Of a stretch of DNA of 64,000 nucleotides, positions 19,670-29,808 are shown piece by piece. Every line of letters begins with the position of its first letter. Within the stretch, counting starts at the first letter, position 1. Source of the DNA: Pectobacterium aroidearum (GTDB lineage Bacteria > Pseudomonadota > Gammaproteobacteria > Enterobacterales > Enterobacteriaceae); assembly GCF_015689195.1 (NCBI RefSeq), contig NZ_CP065044.1, forward strand, positions 1,550,001 through 1,614,000. The letters run 5' to 3'. The position numbers and the translations under genes were made by a program. The notes beneath the pieces were generated by a model, which saw nothing but the letters and a program-made list of their open reading frames with translations, was not told where the DNA came from and searched no databases.

Positions 19670-21340
19670 ATGGAAAAAGGCATGATAAAGCTGAAAAGTA
19701 CCGTAATACTGGTGCTATTTGCTTTGCTCTACCTGTTGCCACTTAACGGCCGCTGGCTGTGGTCGCCGGATGAAACGCGCTATGCGGAAATCAGCCGCGA
19801 GATGCTTCAGCGCGGTGATTGGATCGTGCCGCATTTGCTGGACGTTCGCTACTTTGAGAAGCCTGTTGCAGGCTACTGGCTGAATAACATCAGTCAGTGG
19901 TTACTGGGTCATACCAATTTTTCTGTGCGCTTTGCCTCGGTATTTTCTACTGCCTTGAGCGCGCTGCTGGTGTTTTGGCTGGCGCTGCTGCTGTGGAAAA
20001 ACCGGCGTACTGCGCTGCTGGCGGCGACGATCTATCTGACGTCACTGCTTGTGTATGGTATCGGCACGTACAGCGTACTTGATCCCATGGTGACGCTCTG
20101 GATGACGGCGGCGCTGTTCAGCCACGTGCTGATTCAGCGCGCTACGCTGACGCGTGAACGGCTGATGGCCTGGGGACTGATGGGGCTGGCCTGCGGCATG
20201 GGGTTTATGACCAAAGGTTTTCTGGCGCTGGCCTTGCCGGTCATCAGCGTGCTGCCAGTCGCGCTGGCGCAAAAGCGGATTAAGGAATTGCTGCTGTTCG
20301 GGCCGCTGGCAATTGTTGTCGCGGTATTGCTGAGTGCGCCGTGGGCGCTGGCAGTGCATGCGCGAGAAGCCGATTACTGGCATTACTTCTTTTGGATTGA
20401 ACATATTCAGCGCTTTGCAGAAGACGACGCGCAGCATAAAGCGCCGTTCTGGTATTACCTGCCGGTGCTGATTGTCGGCACATTCCCCTGGCTGGCGCTG
20501 CTGCCGGGTGCATTGCGCAGCGGTTGGACGGAACGAAAGTCCTCCCCGGAACGGTTCCTTCTGCTGTGCTGGATGGTGATGCCGCTGCTGTTTTTCAGCA
20601 TCGCCAAAGGCAAACTGTTAACCTACATCCTGCCGTGCTTTGCGCCGCTGGCGCTGCTGATGGCGGCGTGGATTTCCGGGCTGGCCCCTGCGGTACGCGA
20701 CCGTCTCTTGCGCATCAATAGCTGGCTCAATCTTGCGTTCGGCAGTGTGCTGGCGCTCGCCGTTGCGGCGCTGGGCCTCGGTATCATCATGCCGCATCTC
20801 TATCAGCCAGGGGAAGGGTTGACCATCGTATCGGGTGTCGTCTGTTTTGTCGGCTGGGTGGCTTTTGCCGCAGTCAGCCTGAAAAAGTCGCGATCGTGGG
20901 GCTATCTGGTGGCAGGCTGTCCGTTATTTTTGGCGCTGCTCGTCGGCGGGAGTATTCCGGCGAGCGTGGTCGATTCAAAGAATCCTCAAACCTTTATTCG
21001 TAGTCATCAGCCATTGCTGGAGGACAGCCGCTATGTGCTGAGCGATGAAGTTGGGCTGGCTGCCGGGCTGGCGTGGGAGCTTAAGCGTAGCGATATCACC
21101 TTATTTAAGGCACGGGGTGAGCTGAACTACGGGCTGAACTATGCGGATGCCGCCGATCGCTTTGTGGATGAGGGGGCTTTCCCTGCCTGGCTTGCTGAGA
21201 AGCGGCGTAGCGGAAATGTTGCGCTGGTGCTGAAGATCGATAGAGATACCGATGAAGAATACCGCAACCTGCCTGCACCCGATCAGTTGAAAAAATCGCA
21301 CCGCTACGTGCTGTTGTTTTATAAGCAGATAGCGCCATGA
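19670..21340 (+). CDS. arnT: Undecaprenyl phosphate-alpha-L-Ara4N transferase
   Basis: GT83 inner-membrane glycosyltransferase that moves L-Ara4N from its lipid carrier to lipid A phosphates on the periplasmic face, lowering binding of polymyxin and other cationic peptides. It has 556 residues with about twelve transmembrane helices in the first 450 and a soluble C-terminal domain. The first periplasmic loop has WSPDETRYAEISREML with the catalytic acidic residues. The start is ATG 19670 behind GGAG; the in-frame ATG at 19625 lies inside arnD. Confidence 0.95.
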   Translation: MEKGMIKLKSTVILVLFALLYLLPLNGRWLWSPDETRYAEISREMLQRGDWIVPHLLDVRYFEKPVAGYWLNNISQWLLGHTNFSVRFASVFSTALSALLVFWLALLLWKNRRTALLAATIYLTSLLVYGIGTYSVLDPMVTLWMTAALFSHVLIQRATLTRERLMAWGLMGLACGMGFMTKGFLALALPVISVLPVALAQKRIKELLLFGPLAIVVAVLLSAPWALAVHAREADYWHYFFWIEHIQRFAEDDAQHKAPFWYYLPVLIVGTFPWLALLPGALRSGWTERKSSPERFLLLCWMVMPLLFFSIAKGKLLTYILPCFAPLALLMAAWISGLAPAVRDRLLRINSWLNLAFGSVLALAVAALGLGIIMPHLYQPGEGLTIVSGVVCFVGWVAFAAVSLKKSRSWGYLVAGCPLFLALLVGGSIPASVVDSKNPQTFIRSHQPLLEDSRYVLSDEVGLAAGLAWELKRSDITLFKARGELNYGLNYADAADRFVDEGAFPAWLAEKRRSGNVALVLKIDRDTDEEYRNLPAPDQLKKSHRYVLLFYKQIAP

Positions 21341-21678
21341 GTTATCTGCTGGTTGCTATCGTCTGCCTGCTGACCAGTCTGGGACAACTGTGCCAGAAAC
21401 AGGCGGCGGAGTGCTGGCGGCGTTTGCCGCCAGATCGACGCCAGCGCGTGACGCTGGGGTGGCTGATGCTGGCGGCTGTGTTGCTGGGTATCGGGCTGTT
21501 GCTGTGGCTTGTGGTGTTGCAGCATATTCCGCTTGGCGTGGCATACCCGCTGCTGAGCATCAATTTTGTTCTGGTTACGCTGCTGGCGCACTATTGGTTT
21601 GGTGAGCGTGTGGACAGACACCACTGGTGGGGCATTGCGCTGATTGTCACCGGTATCTATCTGATGCAGGGGGGATGA
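21337..21678 (+). CDS. arnE: L-Ara4N-phosphoundecaprenol flippase subunit ArnE
   Basis: Small EamA/SMR-like membrane protein of 113 residues that pairs with ArnF to flip undecaprenyl-phosphate-L-Ara4N across the inner membrane. It has four hydrophobic helices and the family segment [20 protein letters not shown]. It overlaps arnT by 4 bp and arnF by 4 bp. Confidence 0.93.
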   Translation: MSYLLVAIVCLLTSLGQLCQKQAAECWRRLPPDRRQRVTLGWLMLAAVLLGIGLLLWLVVLQHIPLGVAYPLLSINFVLVTLLAHYWFGERVDRHHWWGIALIVTGIYLMQGG

Positions 21679-22070
21679 TGGCGAGACGAGGCTATGTCTG
21701 GGCGCTGGGCAGCATTGTATTAGCCAGCATTGCGCAGGTGTTAATGAAAAGCGGGATGCTGGCACTGCCGAGCATCTCCATGACGCACTGGCCGTCACTC
21801 AGCACATTGATGGGCGGTTGGCCTGCGGTTGCGGTGTTCTGCGGGATGGTCTGCTACGGACTGTCGATGGTGTGCTGGTTCATGGTGCTGCGTTATCTGC
21901 CGTTAAGCCGCGCCTATCCCCTGATTAGCCTGAGCTATGCGGTAGTGTATTTGGCGGCGGTTTTCCTGCCGTGGCTGAATGAGCCGATGAGCCTGCGTAA
22001 AAATCTCGGCGTTCTGATTATTATGCTGGGCGTTTGGCTGGTGACGCGTAACGCGCAGGCGGAGCGATAA
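21675..22070 (+). CDS. arnF: L-Ara4N-phosphoundecaprenol flippase subunit ArnF
   Basis: Partner of ArnE, 131 residues, four membrane helices, with the matching [20 protein letters not shown] motif. The start is the ATGATG at 21675 overlapping the arnE stop; an upstream in-frame ATG at 21627 lies within arnE. It is the last gene of the arn operon; I see no strong intrinsic terminator before the convergent iron-transport ATPase gene. Confidence 0.92.
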   Translation: MMARRGYVWALGSIVLASIAQVLMKSGMLALPSISMTHWPSLSTLMGGWPAVAVFCGMVCYGLSMVCWFMVLRYLPLSRAYPLISLSYAVVYLAAVFLPWLNEPMSLRKNLGVLIIMLGVWLVTRNAQAER

Positions 22071-22098
22071 ACCGCCTGAGCGCGCGGGTAGTGCGGGA

Positions 22099-23169
22099 TT
22101 ATTGACTGAAGACGTGAGCGGTACCCGTGACGCTCAGGCTGACCTGTTGGCCGACGGCGAAAGCAGCGTGGCTGACGGTTTTCAGTTCAATGATCTCGGT
22201 TTCTGCGTGGTGGACGTGCAGCGTGAGCGTAGAGACGAAGCCGGAAAAATCAACTTTACGGATGGTTGCGCGAATCGTCGCTGCACGCTTTTCCCCCGCT
22301 CGGCCTATCTCTGTGCTATCAACCTCGACATCCTGAATCGTGATCTGCTCGGGTCTGAGCATGATCCGGGCTTTACCGCTGGCGATTGGGCGATCCACTG
22401 CGATGCGCCCAAGCAGGCAGTCAGCCTGACCGCCGTTAACCTGCGCATCAAGAATTAGCGTTTCGCCGAGGAAGGTCGCGATGTCTTCGCTGGCGGGCTG
22501 ATGATACAGCGTCCACGGCGAGCCGGATTGTGACAGTTGACCGTCGCGCATCACGACGACGCGATCGGCAAAAGACAGCGCTTCCCCCTGATCGTGGGTC
22601 ACCAGAATTGATGCCACGTTAGCCTGCTGCAAGACGTCCATCACCGCTTTACGCGTGGCGGCACGTAGGCCGGTGTCCAATGCGGAAAAGGGCTCATCCA
22701 GCAGCATTAATGCAGGGCGTTGCGCCAGCGCGCGAGCCAGCGCGACACGCTGCTGCTGACCGCCGGAAATCTCATGCGGCGAGTGCTTCTGTAAATGCGC
22801 GGGAAGGGAAACCAGCGCCATCAACTCCTCCACGCGCTTTTGCTTTTCCGCCTTCGAGCCTTTTAGCCCAAAGGCGATGTTGTCCGCGATGCACAGATGC
22901 GGGAACAGCGCGCCATCCTGCGGGACATAGCCGATCCCTCGCTGATGGGCGGGGACGGAAAGCCCGTTATCGCAGAGCGTTTTCCCGTTCAGCGTGATGA
23001 CGCCGATATCTGGTTTTTCAAACCCGGCAATCAGGCGCAGCAGCGTGGTTTTCCCTGAACCGGACGGGCCGACAATCGCCGTGCGGCGGCTGTTTTCTAA
23101 CGTCAGATGAATGTCAGACAGCACGGTGCGCCCGTTAAAGCTTTTACTGACGCGATGAAGTTCCAACAT
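22099..23169 (-). CDS. fbpC: Ferric iron ABC transporter, ATP-binding protein (FbpC/SfuC type)
   Basis: ATPase of a periplasmic-binding-protein-dependent Fe(III) importer, 356 residues. It has Walker A GPSGSGKTT near residue 37, signature SGGQQQRVALARAL, Walker B LMLLDEPFSALD and the H-loop VTHDQGEALSFAD, with a C-terminal TOBE-like regulatory domain (IMLRPEQITIQ). The start is ATG 23169 (MLELHRVSKSF); the longer reading frame to 23220 runs into the permease gene. It is the third gene of a leftward fbpA-fbpB-fbpC unit with a 2-bp gap to fbpB. Confidence 0.88.
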   Translation of the reverse strand: MLELHRVSKSFNGRTVLSDIHLTLENSRRTAIVGPSGSGKTTLLRLIAGFEKPDIGVITLNGKTLCDNGLSVPAHQRGIGYVPQDGALFPHLCIADNIAFGLKGSKAEKQKRVEELMALVSLPAHLQKHSPHEISGGQQQRVALARALAQRPALMLLDEPFSALDTGLRAATRKAVMDVLQQANVASILVTHDQGEALSFADRVVVMRDGQLSQSGSPWTLYHQPASEDIATFLGETLILDAQVNGGQADCLLGRIAVDRPIASGKARIMLRPEQITIQDVEVDSTEIGRAGEKRAATIRATIRKVDFSGFVSTLTLHVHHAETEIIELKTVSHAAFAVGQQVSLSVTGTAHVFSQ

Positions 23170-23171
23170 GA

Positions 23172-24749
23172 TTACAGCCCCGCCATTTTTTGTGATTGCG
23201 TGTAGAGAAACCAGGTCCACGGTAGCGACAGTAGGACCAGAATAAGCGCGTAGGGTGCCGCAGCGGGATAATCGATCTCACTGGTGAGCGCCCAAAACCC
23301 GGTTGCCAGCGTGCGGGTGCCGTTGGGGGCCAGCAGCAGCGTGGCGGTCAGTTCGTTAACGATCGCCAGAAAGACGAGCGTTGCACCTGTGGCGACGCCG
23401 GGCGCGGCCAGCCGAATCGTCACGGTCATCAGCGTCTGTAATGGCGAACGCCCCAGACTCGCCGCAACCTGCTCCAGCTCCACGGGTGCCTGTGCGATAC
23501 CCGCGCGTAGATTAACCAGCGCCCGTGGCATAAACATCAGCAGGTATGCCAGTAACACGGTGAATTCCGTCTGGTACAGCGGCCTGATGAGGTGAATGGT
23601 GGTGGTCACTAGCGCCAGCGCGACGACGATACCCGGCAGAGAACTGGTGATGTAATTGCACCCTTCCAGAAACCGATACAAGCGGTTGGGGTGGCGAATT
23701 GTCAGCCAGGCCATTGGAATGGCCGCCAGCGTCGTCAGTACGGCACCGCTCAGCGCCAGCGTCATGGTCTGGCGAAAGGCATCGAGCAGCTCGCTGCGCA
23801 GCCAGACGTCCCAGCCGCCAAACCACAGCCAGCGAGACAGCGTAATAAAAGGCACGCCGAGCGTGAGCAGCACCAATGTCACCAGTAACAGCAGCGCCAG
23901 TAGCAGCGGAAACGGCGACAGATGTTTTGGTGTGATAGCCTGCGGCGCGCCGGAACCGACATGTGCATAACGCGTGACGCCGCGTACGCGGGCATCCGCA
24001 CACAACAGAAACAGGCACAGTAGCGCCAGCACGCCAGCCAACATATTGGCCGCCGGACCATTAAACGTTGACTGAAATTGATCGAAAATCGCGGTAGTAA
24101 ACGTATCGAAACGGATCATGGCGAACAGGCCATACTCAGCCAGCAGATGCAGAGCAATCAGCAGCAGCCCGCCGCCGATAGCCAGCTTTAGCTGCGGCAG
24201 CACCACGCGGAAAAATACGGTCACGGGAGGCACGCCCAGCGTAGCCGCGACATCTTCCAGCGCAGGATTAAGCCGTCGCAGCGTCGCGGCACAGGGTAAA
24301 TACAGAAACGGTAAATAGGCGACGACGGATAAAAACACGCCGGCCGGGAGACCGTGCAAACCGGGAGCGGTGCTGATCCAGGCATAGCTTTGTACAAATG
24401 CGGGGATCGCCAGCGGCGCGGTGAGCAGCAGTGACCACAGGCGTCGGGCGGGCAGAGTGGTACGTTCCGTCAGCCAGGCCAGCAGTACGCCCAGAACCGT
24501 ACAAATCGGCAGCGTCAGGGCAACCAGCAGCACGGTGTTCGTCAGCAGTTCGCCCACGCGAGGGCGAAACAGCAGGGCGCGCGCTGTTTCCCAACCGGTA
24601 TCAATGCTAACGCCAATCACAAAGCCCAGCGGAACAAATCCCAGCAGGGATAATATCAGGGCGATGAGGGTAAGCAGCGCGACTGGCTTGCATAATGGCG
24701 AAGAGGGGGCGGTGAACGCGGTCGTTTCGCTGTAGCTAACGTTTGTCAT
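23172..24749 (-). CDS. fbpB: Ferric iron ABC transporter, permease (FbpB/SfuB type)
   Basis: Inner-membrane permease of 525 residues in which two binding-protein-dependent permease domains are fused, as is typical of FbpB: each half has about six helices and an EAA-like loop (one near [20 protein letters not shown], another near [19 protein letters not shown]). It forms the iron pore energised by FbpC. ATG 24749 (MTNVSYSE) is preferred to an ATG at 24812 that lacks a ribosome-binding site. Spacing to fbpA is about 150 bp, so fbpBC may also have some separate control. Confidence 0.88.
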   Translation of the reverse strand: MTNVSYSETTAFTAPSSPLCKPVALLTLIALILSLLGFVPLGFVIGVSIDTGWETARALLFRPRVGELLTNTVLLVALTLPICTVLGVLLAWLTERTTLPARRLWSLLLTAPLAIPAFVQSYAWISTAPGLHGLPAGVFLSVVAYLPFLYLPCAATLRRLNPALEDVAATLGVPPVTVFFRVVLPQLKLAIGGGLLLIALHLLAEYGLFAMIRFDTFTTAIFDQFQSTFNGPAANMLAGVLALLCLFLLCADARVRGVTRYAHVGSGAPQAITPKHLSPFPLLLALLLLVTLVLLTLGVPFITLSRWLWFGGWDVWLRSELLDAFRQTMTLALSGAVLTTLAAIPMAWLTIRHPNRLYRFLEGCNYITSSLPGIVVALALVTTTIHLIRPLYQTEFTVLLAYLLMFMPRALVNLRAGIAQAPVELEQVAASLGRSPLQTLMTVTIRLAAPGVATGATLVFLAIVNELTATLLLAPNGTRTLATGFWALTSEIDYPAAAPYALILVLLSLPWTWFLYTQSQKMAGL

Positions 24750-24901
24750 ACGGCCTGTAGCTGCCTCGTCAGGACGATATTTTAAGACGGTGAAGCCGCG
24801 CTGAGCGGGCATTCAGGTAAGGATTCATCAGGGCGCGAACGCCCTGATGAAAGGGGGTTATGACATCTATGTGCTATAACCCATGCGCGACAATCTATGT
24901 G

Positions 24902-25918
24902 CTACAGCAAGCCAGCTTGTGTCATCAGATCCACGACTTTTTTGCTGTTGAGCTTGGCAGCATCGACTTTCGGTGCGTCCAGATCTTTCAGCGGAACCAG
25001 TTTGTCATTTGAGGCCGCGTTAACGCCAACGGCATACTCAAAGGCATCGTTGGTGCGTAAGATTTCCTGACCGGACTTGCCCGTAATCCATTTAATAAAG
25101 GCCTGTGCGTCTTTTGCATGTTTGCTGGATGCCAGTACACCGCCACCGGAAATACTGACGAACGCGCCCGGATCTTTATGTTTGAAGTAGTACAGCTTGG
25201 TGTTGTTACTGTTTTCGCCGGTTTTAGCCTGATCGACAAAACGGTAATAGTGATAGATCACGCCGCTATCAATCTGACCCGCGTTCACCGCTTTCATCAC
25301 CGTACTGTTGCCTTTGTAGGCGGTGAAGTTTTCTTTCATGCCTTTCAGCCACTCTTGCGTGGCTTTCTCACCTTTCAACTCCAGATAGGCGCTAACGATG
25401 GCTTGAAAATCTGCACCGGACGGCGAGGCAGCCCAGCGGCCTTTCCATTCTGGCTTCGCCAGATCGGCTAAGGATTTCGGCAACTGCGCGTCGGTAAATT
25501 TGGTTGGGTTGTAGACAAAGACGGTTGAACGCGCGGCAATCCCGATCCAGCGTCCGTGGGACGGACGATAATCAGACGACACCTGTGCGAGGGTGGCTTT
25601 ATCCAGCGGAGCAAAGAGATCGGCGTTATCGACCAGCACCATTGACGGTGAGTTTTCGGTCAGGAACACATCGGCAGGCGACGATTTCCCTTCCTGCACC
25701 AGTTGGTTGCCCAACTCGGTGTCGCTGCCATTGCGTAATGTCACCTTGATGCCGGTTTCTTTGGTAAAACCGTCGACCCAGGATTTTACGAGATTTTCAT
25801 GCTGGGCATTGTAAATCACAATCCCTTCATCGTTTTCTGCTGCATTTGCCGACGCGCTGAGAGCCAAACCGGAAGCGAATAAAACGGCAGAACTCAGTAA
25901 TCCAAAACCAAGCTTCAT
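24902..25918 (-). CDS. fbpA: Periplasmic ferric iron-binding protein (FbpA/SfuA type)
   Basis: Periplasmic Fe(III)-binding component, 338 residues. A Sec signal peptide covers roughly residues 1-26 (LLSSAVLFASGLALSASANA, cleavage before AEND). Iron-ligand features of the transferrin-like FbpA class are visible: the early His in VIYNAQHENL and the tandem tyrosines in GVIYHYYRFVDQ. The start is ATG 25918, preceded by AAGGGTAA. The gene is first in the transporter unit and has a strong Fur-like box and a PmrA-like box upstream. Confidence 0.9.
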   Translation of the reverse strand: MKLGFGLLSSAVLFASGLALSASANAAENDEGIVIYNAQHENLVKSWVDGFTKETGIKVTLRNGSDTELGNQLVQEGKSSPADVFLTENSPSMVLVDNADLFAPLDKATLAQVSSDYRPSHGRWIGIAARSTVFVYNPTKFTDAQLPKSLADLAKPEWKGRWAASPSGADFQAIVSAYLELKGEKATQEWLKGMKENFTAYKGNSTVMKAVNAGQIDSGVIYHYYRFVDQAKTGENSNNTKLYYFKHKDPGAFVSISGGGVLASSKHAKDAQAFIKWITGKSGQEILRTNDAFEYAVGVNAASNDKLVPLKDLDAPKVDAAKLNSKKVVDLMTQAGLL

Positions 25919-26063
25919 ATTATTTACCCTTATCAATACTTGTCGTGTTTGCGTATTGCTGGCCTACATGAGAGCCCCCGTATCGCTGACGATAACCACG
26001 TTATTTTAGCGATACAGGCCGATATGTAGCGGCAGTCAAGGATGGATTTTACATATTGGTAAT

Positions 26064-26082
26064 AATAATGATAGTTATTATT
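26064..26082 (-). promoter_or_regulatory. Fur-box-like operator upstream of fbpA
   Basis: AATAATGATAGTTATTATT matches the 19-bp Fur consensus GATAATGATAATCATTATC at 15 of 19 positions and sits in a longer AATAATAA...TTATTATT dyad, 146 bp upstream of fbpA. Iron repression by Fur is the expected control for this transporter type. Confidence 0.75.
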
Positions 26083-26092
26083 ATTTCGCTTT

Positions 26093-26109
26093 CTTAAGGT
26101 TAAATTAAG
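26093..26109. promoter_or_regulatory. PmrA-box-like repeat next to the Fur box
   Basis: CTTAAG-GTTAA-ATTAAG fits HTTAAK-N5-HTTAAK at all constrained positions, and also fits when read on the opposite strand. It lies 10 bp from the Fur-like box. It could serve fbpA (leftward) or the PTS IIA gene (rightward). Confidence 0.55.
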
Positions 26110-26121
26110 GTTTTGGTGAAT

Positions 26122-26140
26122 GTGATATGTCGGTTATCAC
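26122..26140. promoter_or_regulatory. 19-bp dyad GTGATA-N7-TATCAC
   Basis: A perfect 6+6 inverted repeat, 276 bp upstream of the PTS IIA gene. The spacing does not fit a CRP site. It may be an operator for an unidentified regulator. Confidence 0.4.
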
Positions 26141-26416
26141 TTTATTTCAGGGCGTGTCACGGTGTGGAATAGTATTAATCCATTGCCTGAAAAATAGCCT
26201 GGGGCGGTTGTGAAATTTATTTCACCAGAAATGAGATATAACGTCATGATTTACAGAAACAAATCCTGATTAATCATCTATATTTACTGTGCAGGCTGTG
26301 AGTAGCGATACAACAAATGCACCGTATTTCTTCGGTGTCACGTGCGCTTGTCTGCAATTTTGGGTTAATTGACCGACAAAAGGTGACACAGCAACTGATA
26401 TTCGGGGGATGGAAAA

Positions 26417-26740
26417 ATGGATGTAGAAACGCGGATGATTGAGCTTATCGTTAAATCTGGCGAAACACGTTCCTGCGCAATGGAAGCCTTGAGATCTGCT
26501 CGCCGAGGGGAGTGGGATCATGTCGATGAACTATTAAAAATGGCAGCGGTGGCGTTGAACCGGGCGCAATTGATTCAGACCGGGTTCATTGGCAACCAGA
26601 GTAAGGAAAAAACGAATCTCGAACTTATCGTGGTGCACGCACAGGATCACCTGATGAATGCGATGCTGTGCCGTGAACTGGCTGAAGAGATTATTGAACT
26701 CAGAAAAGAGGTCTCTGGCGTCAATCTTCACGTGCGCTAA
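26417..26740 (+). CDS. PTS lactose/cellobiose-type EIIA protein (orphan)
   Basis: A 107-residue all-helical PTS IIA of the lactose/diacetylchitobiose family. The phosphorylatable histidine is in VVHAQDHLMNAML, and AALNRAQLIQTGFI-like VALNRAQLIQTGFIG precedes it, as in ChbA. Normally such proteins pass phosphate from HPr to a IIB partner for beta-glucoside uptake, but no IIB, IIC or phospho-glycosidase gene lies nearby. It may therefore serve a distant transporter or act in regulation. The start ATG 26417 follows GGGGGAT. Confidence 0.8.
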   Translation: MDVETRMIELIVKSGETRSCAMEALRSARRGEWDHVDELLKMAAVALNRAQLIQTGFIGNQSKEKTNLELIVVHAQDHLMNAMLCRELAEEIIELRKEVSGVNLHVR

Positions 26741-26855
26741 GCGCATCACGGAGCAAATAGAAAAGCCATTCGGCTTCACGCTGAGTGGCTTTGCTGTTTC
26801 TGCCCGCCGCGCTTTTTTCTTAGCGACGGCTTCCTTATAGTAATTTTTTCTTGTG

Positions 26856-27329
26856 CTACTTCGCTTTTCCGTACTGTTCGTCGCTGACTTTTTCCAGCCA
26901 GTCGACCGGGCTGCCGTTAAGTGATTCGGCAATGGCAATGTGCGTCATGGCGGTTTGTGCCGTGGCACCGTGCCAGTGTTTTATGCCTTCGGGTATCCAG
27001 ACGATATCGCCCTGATTGATCTCCTGAACTTCGCCACCCCATTCCTGAAGCCAGCCTCGCCCCTGCGTGACGATTAGCGTCTGGCCGAGTGGATGGGTGT
27101 GCCATGCCGTACGGGCGCCCGGTTCAAACGTGACCGTCGCGCCGCCAACCCGGGCGGGTGCGGTGCTCTGGAAAGGGGCATCGATACGTACGTTGCCGGA
27201 AAAATAGCTTTCCGGGCCGGGCTGGGACGGAAGTGAACCGCTGCGGGTAATTTTCAATTTTTCCTCCATTCCGGCAATCGCAGCCGGAGCTAATATAGAT
27301 AACATCACAGCAGAGGCTGCAAGTTTCAT
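26856..27329 (-). CDS. Secreted cupin-domain protein
   Basis: About 157 residues with an N-terminal signal peptide ([20 protein letters not shown]) and a single cupin beta-barrel. Metal-ligand residues of cupin motif 1 are in [16 protein letters not shown], and motif 2 is [16 protein letters not shown]. It belongs to the small cupins annotated as mandelonitrile-lyase-like or dehydratase-like; the substrate is unknown. A GTG at 27344 could add five residues. The start region carries an 8-bp hairpin (27336-27355). The divergent LysR gene at 27600 is a likely regulator. Confidence 0.8.
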   Translation of the reverse strand: MKLAASAVMLSILAPAAIAGMEEKLKITRSGSLPSQPGPESYFSGNVRIDAPFQSTAPARVGGATVTFEPGARTAWHTHPLGQTLIVTQGRGWLQEWGGEVQEINQGDIVWIPEGIKHWHGATAQTAMTHIAIAESLNGSPVDWLEKVSDEQYGKAK

Positions 27330-27335
27330 TTTTAT

Positions 27336-27355
27336 GACGGACACCCTTGTCCGTC
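27336..27355 (-). promoter_or_regulatory. Hairpin with AGGG in its loop before the cupin gene
   Basis: On the minus strand GACGGACA and TGTCCGTC form a perfect 8-bp stem around AGGG, ending 6 bases before the ATG at 27329. The loop is the only Shine-Dalgarno-like sequence nearby, so folding may influence translation. It could equally be a DNA operator. Confidence 0.5.
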
Positions 27356-27578
27356 ACCCTGCGCGGGCCATCGCAAGCGACGTTGAAAAACGTTACTGCG
27401 ATTTATGGGGAAGCACCAGAGGGCAAAAGCCGCAAGAGGCTATGAATTATATTCATTAATTGTGCGAGTAATGCAGGAGGTTATTCCCGATTGCCGCTTT
27501 TCAGTGCCGCCAAATCGGCTATTTCCGGTTTCACATGAACATCATTCATGAATTTGTATAATAGGTACACATTGATGA

Positions 27579-28493
<915 letters not shown>

Positions 28494-28537
28494 CGATTGG
28501 GATTTTGAGTTTTCTTGTTAATACTTAAGGAAATGAA

Positions 28538-28924
28538 ATGCTCTCTGATAATAATGACGCGCATTTAGCGGTTTTTTCCGGTGAGTTTAGCGTTAGTGAC
28601 GATGCCTGGACGCTGGATGCCGTGCGGTGGGGATTCGTTGAAAAGAAAAAGATCATCGCCAGCCTAAAAGGGAAAATGGGGAGCGGCCCGTTTAATGCAG
28701 AGATAGAGTTATTATGGCGGGAAGAACTCAACGACTATTTCGGCAGAGGCGAAATTACCTATGATAATTACCGCTCGGAATACAAAACTAATGGTTTCGC
28801 AATAAAAATAATGGCGTCAGATATTTATCTAGAAGACGATGTTTGCGTTATTGACGAGGCCGAATGGCTGGAAAATGGCTACCCGTATGCCTTTTATGGC
28901 GATTTAGAACGGGTAGGTCATTGA
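28538..28924 (+). CDS. Hypothetical protein, 128 residues, acidic
   Basis: I do not recognise this protein. It is soluble, without signal peptide or membrane segments, and acidic, with paired motifs such as SVSDDAWTLDAVRWGFVEKKKII and EDDVCVIDEAEWLENGYPYAFYGDLE. The start ATG 28538 has AAGG seven bases upstream. It lies 44 bp after the LysR gene. Its size and acidity are like those of many immunity or small accessory proteins, but there is no adjacent toxin gene to support that. Confidence 0.6.
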   Translation: MLSDNNDAHLAVFSGEFSVSDDAWTLDAVRWGFVEKKKIIASLKGKMGSGPFNAEIELLWREELNDYFGRGEITYDNYRSEYKTNGFAIKIMASDIYLEDDVCVIDEAEWLENGYPYAFYGDLERVGH

Positions 28925-29060
28925 AGCGAATAGCGGCCATTTTCAATAATGACCGCTATTTTATCAGCGTTATTTTGAGGGAGAGTGGATTTATTCGAAG
29001 GCGATCGTATGTTCTGTAAAATACACCGGATCTTCGCGGGATCTGATGAACATACCTGCA

Positions 29061-29261
29061 TCAATGCCTTGATTGCTCGCACTGATTTTTTAGCCTCATC
29101 ATTTCCGCTGGTGGCAAGGGGGCTGTCATCATAGAACGATACTTCATACACGCTGGTGTTTCATCCGTAGGGGATCTCTTCGTGCTGGATGAGCAGGCGA
29201 TAACAAATAGGGTTATTGAGACGATTAATAGCCGAGGGATCGTGGCCTGATAATTTTTCAT
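29061..29261 (-). CDS. ChiQ/YbfN-family lipoprotein
   Basis: A 66-residue predicted lipoprotein: signal segment LLIVSITLFVIAC with the lipidated Cys at about residue 21 followed by SSS, so it should go to the outer membrane. The C-terminal part, TPACMKYRSMMTAPLPPAEMMRLKNQCEQS, resembles the ChiQ/YbfN lipoproteins, whose paired cysteines may form a disulfide. The ATG at 29261 is preceded by CAGGAGA; an in-frame ATG at 29288 is less likely. In E. coli ChiQ is next to a chitoporin gene; here no porin lies nearby. Confidence 0.65.
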   Translation of the reverse strand: MKNYQATIPRLLIVSITLFVIACSSSTKRSPTDETPACMKYRSMMTAPLPPAEMMRLKNQCEQSRH

Positions 29262-29317
29262 CGATTCTCCTGTTTGCTTTTTATACATTACCTTTCAACA
29301 CTATTCACTTCCACCCG

Positions 29318-29722
29318 TTATGGGAAAGGTATATGTAAATAGCATAGTTCACGGCCCAATAGCTTGTTGTTTTTGCACTCTGCCATTCTACATATCTCTG
29401 AATCAAGTCCGCCGTGGGCAAGAAGACAAAGATGCACCTTAGCTGCCTTTATTTCTTTATCTGAAGGTAATGAATTCACATCCTTCGTCTTTAATGCGAA
29501 GAGGAGGGAAGGGGAGTGTTCTGGGGTACACTCGATGTACCATGCTTGTCCACATTCCGCACAGTAATACATGGATTCCTCATAGTTCCACTGTGGTTCA
29601 AAATACTCACTATCTGGTGTTTCAAAATGCCGATTATGAGTTAATGCATTTGAAAAGTGGAAACCGTGCCCCCAATAGTCGAGTTCAGCCACGCTGGTGG
29701 GAAGTTGTTTGCAATTACACAT
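29318..29722 (-). CDS. Hypothetical cysteine-rich protein, possible zinc-ribbon
   Basis: A 134-residue protein with cysteines arranged as MCNCKQLP at the N-terminus, YYCAECGQAWYIEC in the middle (CxxC zinc-knuckle-like) and CRMAECKNNKLLGRELCYLH at the C-terminus. This suggests zinc binding. I do not recognise a named family. It is divergent from the dlt operon; the PmrA-like box at 29809-29825 lies 87 bp upstream of its start, so it could be the box's target instead of dlt. Confidence 0.6.
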   Translation of the reverse strand: MCNCKQLPTSVAELDYWGHGFHFSNALTHNRHFETPDSEYFEPQWNYEESMYYCAECGQAWYIECTPEHSPSLLFALKTKDVNSLPSDKEIKAAKVHLCLLAHGGLDSEICRMAECKNNKLLGRELCYLHIPFP

Positions 29723-29808
29723 AGTTTTTATATTAAATTTAATCGCACAATAGTAACCCTATAAAGCATGAGGAGGAATACCGAGCGAATCCGTAATATT
29801 GCGAATAT

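Larger units (their letters stand above)
25919..26416. other. Regulatory region upstream of fbpA and the PTS IIA gene
   Basis: About 500 bp of divergent promoter space containing, left to right, a TTGACT hexamer readable leftward near 26033-26038, a Fur-like box (26064-26082), a PmrA-like box (26093-26109) and a GTGATA-N7-TATCAC dyad (26122-26140). No credible gene lies here. Confidence 0.6.

Noticed and set aside
28918-29151. 77-codon leftward frame overlapping the ChiQ-like lipoprotein gene
   Set aside because: Overlaps a better-supported lipoprotein gene in another frame and has no ribosome-binding site of its own.
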